A DNA stretch of 8,209 nt from Treponema sp. (GTDB lineage: Bacteria > Spirochaetota > Spirochaetia > Treponematales > Breznakiellaceae): contig JAISMQ010000288.1 in NCBI GenBank assembly GCA_031276685.1, forward strand, positions 1 to 8,209, given 5' to 3'. A program made the translations under genes and the position numbers. Under the pieces are notes generated by a model, which ran no database searches, had not been told where the DNA came from, and was given only the letters and a program-made list of their open reading frames with translations. Positions 1 to 4,659 of the stretch are shown here, piece by piece (position 1 is the stretch's first letter; every line of letters starts with the position of its first letter).

Positions 1-1449
1 GTGACGGCCATACTGAAAAGCGCCCGGAAAAACGGGTGGCGGGGGGCGAAGTTCTATTTTATGATCGGCCTTCCCGCCGGCGGCCCCGGCCCGGACCGCG
101 CCCAGGGCGAGGCGCAGGCCATAACCGCCAACGTCCTGGATGCGGCCCGCAGGACGGGCCTACATTTCAATATCAACGTGGGCGTGTTCGTACCCAAGCC
201 CCATACGCCCTACCAGCGCGCCCCCCAGATCGGCATGGAAGAGGCGGAGGCGGCGCTGGATTATATCCGCCGGCGCCTAAAACCTGCAGGCCACCGCCTT
301 GGCGTTTCCGACCCCCTGGTATCGCTTATCGAGGGCGTCCTGAGCAGGGGGGACGAGCGTAGCTCGGATCTTATCGAACAGGCGTGGCGGGCCGGCTGCC
401 GCCTTGACGCCTGGCATGACCAGATAAAAACGGAAGTCTGGCGCAGGGTCCTTGCCGATCACCCGGACCAGGTGTGCCGGATCCGGCGGGGCTGGGACCC
501 TGCCGGGGCCCTTCCCTGGGATTTTATCGAAAGCGGCGTAGCCCCGGCCTACCTTTCCCGGGAATACGGCCAATCCCAGGCATGCGCTTTTACTTCGCCG
601 TGTATTGAAAACTGCACACATCCCTGCGGTTCCTGCGGCCCGGAGGGCGGCGTTATACAAAACAATACACGGTTATCCGATTTATCCTGCCCCGGGCGGG
701 CGATCGGGGGCGGGCCCCGGAACAGCCTCGCCGGGGGCCGCGCCTCCGGGGGCCCTGCGGCGGGGGAGGGGGCGCGGCCCGATCCGCCCGCGCCGGACGC
801 CGCAGGGCCCGGGGCTGCCGATGCCGGAACCTGGCGCCTGATCTTTTCGTTTGAAAAAAAAGGCCCGGCGGTGTTCCACGCGCATCTGTCAGTGCTGGAG
901 ATCTTTTCGATGGCCTTTGTGCGGGCGGATATTCCGGTAGTGTATTCCGGCGGCTTTAACCCGCTGCCCCGGCTCGAGGTAGTCGCGCCCCTGTCCCTTG
1001 GCATCGCCTCCGATGCCGAGATAGCCGCCGTGGACACGGCCTTTGCCCCCGACGCCGCGTCCTTTGCGGACCGCGTAAACCGGAGCCTGCCCCGGGGCTT
1101 CGCCGTTAGGGGCGCGGAGCATTTTTATATCCCCGGCGGCCGTAAAAAATATTCCCTGTCCTCGCTGCTGTGGGGTTTTGAGTATGCAGCGCCCGGCGAT
1201 CCCAGCGCCCTTGTCCCCCTTGGGGGGGACAAGGAATTCCGCATCGCCCTGGGGAAAAAACTTTCCGGCGAAGCTCCCGCGCCGTCCCCGGCGGGCGGCC
1301 CCCCCGCGGGCCCGTCTTCGTTTAACCCTGCCTTTTATAACCGCCTCAGGCGCCGCGCCGTGCTGGCCCGCGATCCGCTGGACAACAACAAGGCCGGCGG
1401 TGAATCCTACTTTGATGTCTACCGCCGCCTGTACCCGGGCAAGGGCTAA
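1..1449 (+). CDS. B12-binding-type radical SAM protein fused to DUF2344 (TIGR03960/TIGR03936-like), 3' part
   Basis: The reading frame is open from the first base and ends at TAA 1447-1449. The GTG at base 1 is probably an internal valine codon, because the CxxxCxxC iron-sulfur motif and any cobalamin-binding N-terminus expected of this family are absent and must lie upstream. Residues 14-75 match the end of the radical SAM barrel: YFMIGLP (19-25) and PKPHTPYQ (66-72) are family hallmarks. A four-cysteine cluster follows (C201, C205, C209, C212), then a Gly/Ala/Pro-rich linker (about 226-276). Residues 277-480 resemble the radical SAM-linked domain DUF2344 (FHAHLSVLE at 292-300, YSGGFNPLPR at 315-324). 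The two parts are separate neighbouring genes in many bacteria and one gene here. The biochemical role of the family is not known to me; RNA or ribosome modification is often supposed, without proof here. The gene is convergent with the operon to its right. Confidence 0.85.
   Translation: MTAILKSARKNGWRGAKFYFMIGLPAGGPGPDRAQGEAQAITANVLDAARRTGLHFNINVGVFVPKPHTPYQRAPQIGMEEAEAALDYIRRRLKPAGHRLGVSDPLVSLIEGVLSRGDERSSDLIEQAWRAGCRLDAWHDQIKTEVWRRVLADHPDQVCRIRRGWDPAGALPWDFIESGVAPAYLSREYGQSQACAFTSPCIENCTHPCGSCGPEGGVIQNNTRLSDLSCPGRAIGGGPRNSLAGGRASGGPAAGEGARPDPPAPDAAGPGAADAGTWRLIFSFEKKGPAVFHAHLSVLEIFSMAFVRADIPVVYSGGFNPLPRLEVVAPLSLGIASDAEIAAVDTAFAPDAASFADRVNRSLPRGFAVRGAEHFYIPGGRKKYSLSSLLWGFEYAAPGDPSALVPLGGDKEFRIALGKKLSGEAPAPSPAGGPPAGPSSFNPAFYNRLRRRAVLARDPLDNNKAGGESYFDVYRRLYPGKG
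1209..1234. repeat. perfect 11-bp inverted repeat inside the radical SAM / DUF2344 gene
   Basis: CCTTGTCCCCC (1209-1219) and GGGGGACAAGG (1224-1234) are exact reverse complements separated by a 4-base loop (TTGG). The element lies within the coding frame, around residues 404-411 of the fusion protein. No T-run follows on either strand, so it is not a standard intrinsic terminator. It may be a chance product of GC-rich codon use or an mRNA structure; function unknown. Confidence 0.75.
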
Positions 1450-1533
1450 GCTGCGGCGCCCGCCGGATTGGGCGGCCGGCGCGGAAACACGCCCGCTGCA
1501 TTAGTAGACTGAATATACATTATAGATAGTAAT

Positions 1534-1555
1534 ATACGCCCGCTTCGCGGCGTAT
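1534..1555. terminator. hairpin in the convergent intergenic region, possible terminator
   Basis: ATACGC pairs with GCGTAT and the inner CGC with GCG around a TTC loop, with one bulged C at 1540. Read on the minus strand, the stem is followed by an A/T-rich but not purely T tract (about 1519-1533). Read on the + strand, a GC-rich sequence follows. It would fit better as a backup terminator for the minus-strand operon than for the + strand gene. The absence of a clean U-tract keeps confidence low. Confidence 0.35.
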
Positions 1556-1594
1556 GTTCCGGGCCGGCCCCGCCGCAGGCCGGTAGGCCTGGCG

Positions 1595-1627
1595 CCAAAA
1601 GCAGAACCCCCGCGCGGATTGCGCGGG
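1595..1627 (-). terminator. candidate intrinsic terminator of the scpB-to-lipoprotein operon
   Basis: CCCGCGC (1609-1615) and GCGCGGG (1621-1627) form a perfect 7-bp GC stem with a 5-base loop, 21 bases beyond the lipoprotein stop codon. On the minus strand it is followed by GGTTCTGCTTTT (1608-1597), an imperfect T-rich tail. Position and strand fit the end of the operon. The tail is weaker than a textbook terminator. Confidence 0.45.
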
Positions 1628-1649
1628 CTGGTGTTTGCAGGCGCGGGCT
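1621..1649. repeat. 9-base direct repeat next to the lipoprotein stop
   Basis: GCGCGGGCT occurs at 1621-1629 and again at 1641-1649, with a 20-base period. The second copy gives an alternative right arm for the 1609-1615 stem, so two hairpins could compete. It could have arisen by a small duplication or simply by GC-rich chance. Confidence 0.5.
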
Positions 1650-2416
1650 TAGGGCAGCCGGAAGATGCCGACAAAAGTCGGAATGCTGAAAATGGGCGTA
1701 AAGCTCTGCTCGTTGAGTCCGGCGCTGGCGATGTAGATCGCCGCGTAGGCGTAACGGGTGCTGCCCGGACCGCTCGCGTTCGCCACGTCGGCGTTGACGG
1801 TCGTGCTGATATTGGCGGGATCGTTTAATTCGCCGCTATTGACAAAGTACCGATCCGGGCGCGGGTTAAACGAGCCGCCGCCGTTGGAACGCATGAGTAC
1901 CGCGGTCCCGCCAGGGTAGCTGATATAGGGGGCGGAAGCCGCCGAAAAGGGAAATTCGATGCGCATGGTCCCGCCGGCGTCGAGTATGTCGCCGGATATG
2001 CCGGATCCGGTTTCAAAGAACAGGGGCTGGTAACTCCGGCTGCCCATGACGGACGCCACGTTTACGCCCGTCGTGCTGGTCGCGCTGGTGTAAGAGGCAA
2101 GGTAGCGGTAATCCGAATCGAGGGCCGGGTTGACGGCGGAAAGGTTCCCGATATTCGCTATCTGTTCGTAGCTTATGTAGATCCGGTAGTACAGGGCGAA
2201 ATAGGTAAAATACGTGGGCAGGCCGCCCGGCAGATTGACGGAAGCCCACTGATTCGCGCTCGTGGTAATGTTGCCCGGCGGGACTTCGGGCAGGTAGTAG
2301 TACGCCTCGATCCCGCAGGAGCGTAAAAAAAGCAGCGCCGATACGCCAAGCACAGCGCGGAGGGACACGCCGGGGCGGCGCGGAACAGGCGCGCAAAGCC
2401 CCCGGGGGGGGTTCAC
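1649..2416 (-). CDS. predicted lipoprotein of unknown function
   Basis: I do not recognise a characterised family. The chosen GTG start (2416-2414) lies 2 bases after the stop of the TPR gene and has a purine-rich GGGGAAGGG five bases upstream, giving 255 residues. The frame stays open up to another GTG at 2473, which would overlap the TPR gene. A third GTG at 2368 would give a compact 17-residue signal peptide but lacks a ribosome-binding site. From the 2416 start, an arginine-rich n-region is followed by a hydrophobic stretch (AVLGVSALLFL) and the lipobox-like LRSC with Cys34. Arg at -2 is unusual, but spirochaetal lipoboxes are permissive. The mature part is rich in Ser, Thr, Tyr, Gly and Pro, with no further membrane segment, and ends in FVGIFRLP. 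It is last in the operon, after the membrane TPR protein, so an envelope role is likely. The product could be periplasmic or on the outer membrane. Confidence 0.72.
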   Translation of the reverse strand: MNPPRGLCAPVPRRPGVSLRAVLGVSALLFLRSCGIEAYYYLPEVPPGNITTSANQWASVNLPGGLPTYFTYFALYYRIYISYEQIANIGNLSAVNPALDSDYRYLASYTSATSTTGVNVASVMGSRSYQPLFFETGSGISGDILDAGGTMRIEFPFSAASAPYISYPGGTAVLMRSNGGGSFNPRPDRYFVNSGELNDPANISTTVNADVANASGPGSTRYAYAAIYIASAGLNEQSFTPIFSIPTFVGIFRLP

Positions 2417-2418
2417 TG

Positions 2419-3120
2419 TTACCCTTCCCCGCCGCCTAACGCGATGATGCGGGACTGGGCAAGGTTTTTCCACATGGTATCGTTAGGCCAGGTGGCCCGC
2501 AGGGCCCGGTAGGCTTCCAGCGCGCCTTCCCTGTTTTCGCGCTTTTCCTCAAGGCGGCCTATGGCGAACTGGGCGCGCGGGGCGGACGGGAACGAGTCCG
2601 GCACGGCAAGGCACTCGGCGTACAGCGCGATCGCCTCCGGAATTTTCCCCTGCTCCTCCGCGGCGGCGGCGGCGTTGAACAGGGCGACGGGGGCCAGGTA
2701 GCTTTTTTTCCCGGCCTTTTTTGCCGCTTCCCGCCAGGCCTGCTCGGCCTCCGCCCATTCTTTTTTGTCGCCGCGGATACCGGCGATAAGCGCGTAGGCC
2801 CGGCTGCCCGCGTAGCCGGAAGCCCCGGGGGCAAAGGCGGAGAGTTCCGCGAGCAGGGCGGCAACGTCCTCCGCGCTTGATTCTTCGGCTATGGTAAAGC
2901 GCAGGGCGTCGTAGCGCTCCGTAAAGCCCTCTACCCTGCCGATGTTCCGCGCCGCAAGCGTGTCGCGGACGACCAGGGCGCCGATAAAAACCGCCAGGGC
3001 GGCGGCCGCGCATCCAAGAACGGCGAAGAGTTTCCGGCGGTTGTTCTGTACAAAAAGCGCTATCCGTTCCCCGGTACTGCTGTATTCCGCGCCGGTATTC
3101 GTCCGATTAGGTTCCGCCAT
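2419..3120 (-). CDS. membrane-anchored tetratricopeptide repeat protein, YfgM-like topology
   Basis: The protein has 233 residues and starts at ATG 3120 with a good AGGAG upstream. A short charged cytoplasmic N-terminus (1-30, ending NNRRK) precedes one transmembrane helix (about 31-51). An alpha-helical region follows, with TPR-like repeats at roughly 105-135, 141-173 and 179-212; typical signals include the alanine-rich paired helices and the A..LY/AY pattern around EAIALYAEC and GALEAYRAL. By the positive-inside rule the TPR part should face the periplasm. This layout resembles YfgM-type proteins (PF09976), which in E. coli associate with the Sec translocon and periplasmic chaperones, but the similarity is one of architecture only. 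It lies between the sigma-54 activator (6 bases upstream) and the lipoprotein (2 bases downstream), suggesting an envelope assembly or scaffold role. The short Gly-rich C-terminus looks natural. Confidence 0.82.
   Translation of the reverse strand: MAEPNRTNTGAEYSSTGERIALFVQNNRRKLFAVLGCAAAALAVFIGALVVRDTLAARNIGRVEGFTERYDALRFTIAEESSAEDVAALLAELSAFAPGASGYAGSRAYALIAGIRGDKKEWAEAEQAWREAAKKAGKKSYLAPVALFNAAAAAEEQGKIPEAIALYAECLAVPDSFPSAPRAQFAIGRLEEKRENREGALEAYRALRATWPNDTMWKNLAQSRIIALGGGEG
2422..2430 (-). promoter_or_regulatory. ribosome-binding site deciding the lipoprotein start
   Basis: The minus strand reads GGGGAAGGG, then TAACA, then GTG at 2416. The TAA of the upstream TPR gene sits inside the spacer, so translation of the lipoprotein is probably coupled to termination on the TPR gene. 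Confidence 0.55.
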
Positions 3121-3126
3121 TTGTCG

Positions 3127-4644
3127 TTACTCCTGTTTGAGGTTTATTATATCCAGTTCTTTGATGAGTCTGGAAAGGTAGGTTCGTTGAATATCGAGGT
3201 CTTTTGCCGCTTCCGTCTGGTTCCAACTGTTCTCTTCCAGCACCCGGCGGATAAACTGGGCCTTAAAGCTGTTAATCGCGTTTTTCAGGTTACGCCCCCC
3301 CTCCCCGCGTTCGGAAATTTCCGCCCGGGCGTCGAGAAACAGGTCTTCGCGCTGTATCAGCCTGTTCTTCCCTATGACGCAGGCCCGTTCCACGCAGTTT
3401 TCCAGCTCCCTGACATTTCCCGGCCAGGAATAGGAAAGCATGGTTTCCATGGCCCCGTTGGAAAAACCTTCAAACTGCTTCCTAGTTTCCGACTTGAATT
3501 TGTTAAGGAAAAAGGAGGCCAGTTCGGGAATGTCCTCCGGCCTCTGCCGCAGCGGGGGGATATACAGGGGAAGCACGTTAAGCCGGTAGTAGAGATCGCT
3601 TCTAAACTGCCCTTTTTCCACCTGGGCCTCTATGTCCTTGTTGGTGGCCGCCAGAATCCGCACGTTGACGGTGACGGAAACATCGGAACCGACTTTTTCG
3701 AAGGTCCGTTCCTGGATAACCCGCAGCAATTTGGCCTGCAGGGCCAGGGGGATATCGGCAATTTCGTCCAGGAAAATGGTGCCCTTGTCGGCTGTCTCGA
3801 AACGCCCCTGCCGGTTCGCGATGGCGTTGGTAAAGGCCCCCTTTACATGGCCGAACAGCTCGCTTTCCAGCAGCCCTTCCGGTATGGCGGCGCAGTTTAC
3901 CCGGACAAACGGAGCGCGGCTGCGGGGGCTGCGCAGGTGTATCTGTTCCGCGAACAGCTCCTTCCCTACCCCGCTTTCCCCCAGGATCAGAACCGATGAA
4001 TCGGTTTTGGCCACCCGGTCGATGATCTCCAGTTTTTCCAGAATCGCCGGGCTTTTGGCGATCAGCGTATGGTACCCGTGATCGGCCTTGCTCTGATCCC
4101 GCAGAAGCCGTACTTCGCCGCGGGCCTGTTCGATGTTCCGCGCGTTGGTAATGGCCACGGCGGCCTGGGTGGCGAATATCTCCGCCCACTCAATGTCCTC
4201 CGCCCCGAAGGATCTCCCGTCCGCCTTGTTCAGTATCTCGATTACCCCGGCACATTCGCCTTTAAGCCGGATGGGGACGGCGATCATGTTCGCCAGGGGG
4301 TAGTTGAGTTCGCGGGAGACGCGCTTCTGGTGCCGTTTGTCGCTGTCAATGTCGTTGGCGATCAGGGTCTTGTTGTGCTGGACTACCCAGCCGGCTATTC
4401 CTTCCCCGGCCTTTAGGGTATAGCGCTTGACATCCTGCCCTTTGATCCCCAGCGCCGCTTCAAAGTAAAGTTCCTGTTTTTCCCGGTCAAACAGGAGGAT
4501 GCTGGAGGCATCCCCTTCGCAGAAACGGGTGGCGGCCTCCAGGATATGGGCCAGCAGCGCATGGACATCGGAATAGTTCGAATTTATGAGATTGCTGATC
4601 TCAACAAGGGTGTTAAATTTTTGTACGTCAATCGCTGACAGCAT
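3127..4644 (-). CDS. sigma-54-dependent transcriptional activator: GAF, AAA+ and Fis-type HTH domains
   Basis: The protein has 505 residues, a usual length for FhlA/NifA-like enhancer-binding proteins. Domains: GAF sensor (about 20-170); AAA+ sigma-54 interaction domain (about 190-420) with Walker A GESGVGKE (222-229), Walker B GTIFLDE (288-294), sensor I ATN (333-335), arginine-finger region FRSDLYYRL (347-355) and WPGNVREL (407-414); and a Fis-type helix-turn-helix (about 455-500; NQTEAAKDLDIQRTYLSRL). There is no receiver domain, so it probably responds to a small ligand or redox signal bound by GAF, or is constitutively active. The sigma-54 contact loop reads GAFTNA (269-274) instead of GAFTGA. 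The ATG at 4644 lies 15 bases after the cmk-rpsA stop with no recognisable Shine-Dalgarno, and I see no better in-frame start. Targets cannot be told from the window; the TPR and lipoprotein genes directly follow. Confidence 0.93.
   Translation of the reverse strand: MLSAIDVQKFNTLVEISNLINSNYSDVHALLAHILEAATRFCEGDASSILLFDREKQELYFEAALGIKGQDVKRYTLKAGEGIAGWVVQHNKTLIANDIDSDKRHQKRVSRELNYPLANMIAVPIRLKGECAGVIEILNKADGRSFGAEDIEWAEIFATQAAVAITNARNIEQARGEVRLLRDQSKADHGYHTLIAKSPAILEKLEIIDRVAKTDSSVLILGESGVGKELFAEQIHLRSPRSRAPFVRVNCAAIPEGLLESELFGHVKGAFTNAIANRQGRFETADKGTIFLDEIADIPLALQAKLLRVIQERTFEKVGSDVSVTVNVRILAATNKDIEAQVEKGQFRSDLYYRLNVLPLYIPPLRQRPEDIPELASFFLNKFKSETRKQFEGFSNGAMETMLSYSWPGNVRELENCVERACVIGKNRLIQREDLFLDARAEISERGEGGRNLKNAINSFKAQFIRRVLEENSWNQTEAAKDLDIQRTYLSRLIKELDIINLKQE
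3129..3134 (-). promoter_or_regulatory. ribosome-binding site of the TPR gene embedded in the upstream stop
   Basis: On the minus strand AGGAGT runs directly into the TAA stop of the sigma-54 activator gene (AGGAGTAA), 8-9 bases before ATG 3120. Ribosomes finishing the activator therefore cover this site, which argues for translational coupling. Confidence 0.75.
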
Positions 4645-4659
4645 CGCGGTGCGGTCTTT

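Larger units (their letters stand above)
1450..1648. other. convergent intergenic region
   Basis: This is the only non-coding stretch of any size in the window, lying between the stop of the + strand radical SAM gene and the stop of the minus-strand lipoprotein gene. It contains an A+T-rich patch (about 1499-1536) that stands out against the GC-rich surroundings, hairpins at 1534-1555 and 1609-1627, weaker GC-rich palindromes (1461-1466 with 1476-1481; 1564-1569 with 1578-1583) and a 9-base direct repeat at its right end. I found no supportable ORF or RNA gene in it. Confidence 0.7.

Noticed and set aside
1..3. GTG at base 1 as a genuine start of the radical SAM gene
   Set aside because: The catalytic iron-sulfur motif would be missing and the family is much longer at its N-terminus. 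The codon simply coincides with the window edge.
1510..1530. TATAAT-like -10 box on the minus strand in the A+T-rich patch
   Set aside because: There is no matching -35 element at proper spacing, and it would only transcribe antisense to the end of the radical SAM gene.
1624..1639. A sigma-54-like -24/-12 pattern (GG, 10 bases, GC with TTTGCA) on the + strand
   Set aside because: The CAC part of the -24 element is missing, it overlaps the probable terminator, and it would drive antisense transcription into the lipoprotein gene.
3121..3999. A 292-codon open frame on the + strand opposite the sigma-54 activator
   Set aside because: It is the antisense shadow of the AAA+ and HTH region, with no family features and no reason for its own promoter.
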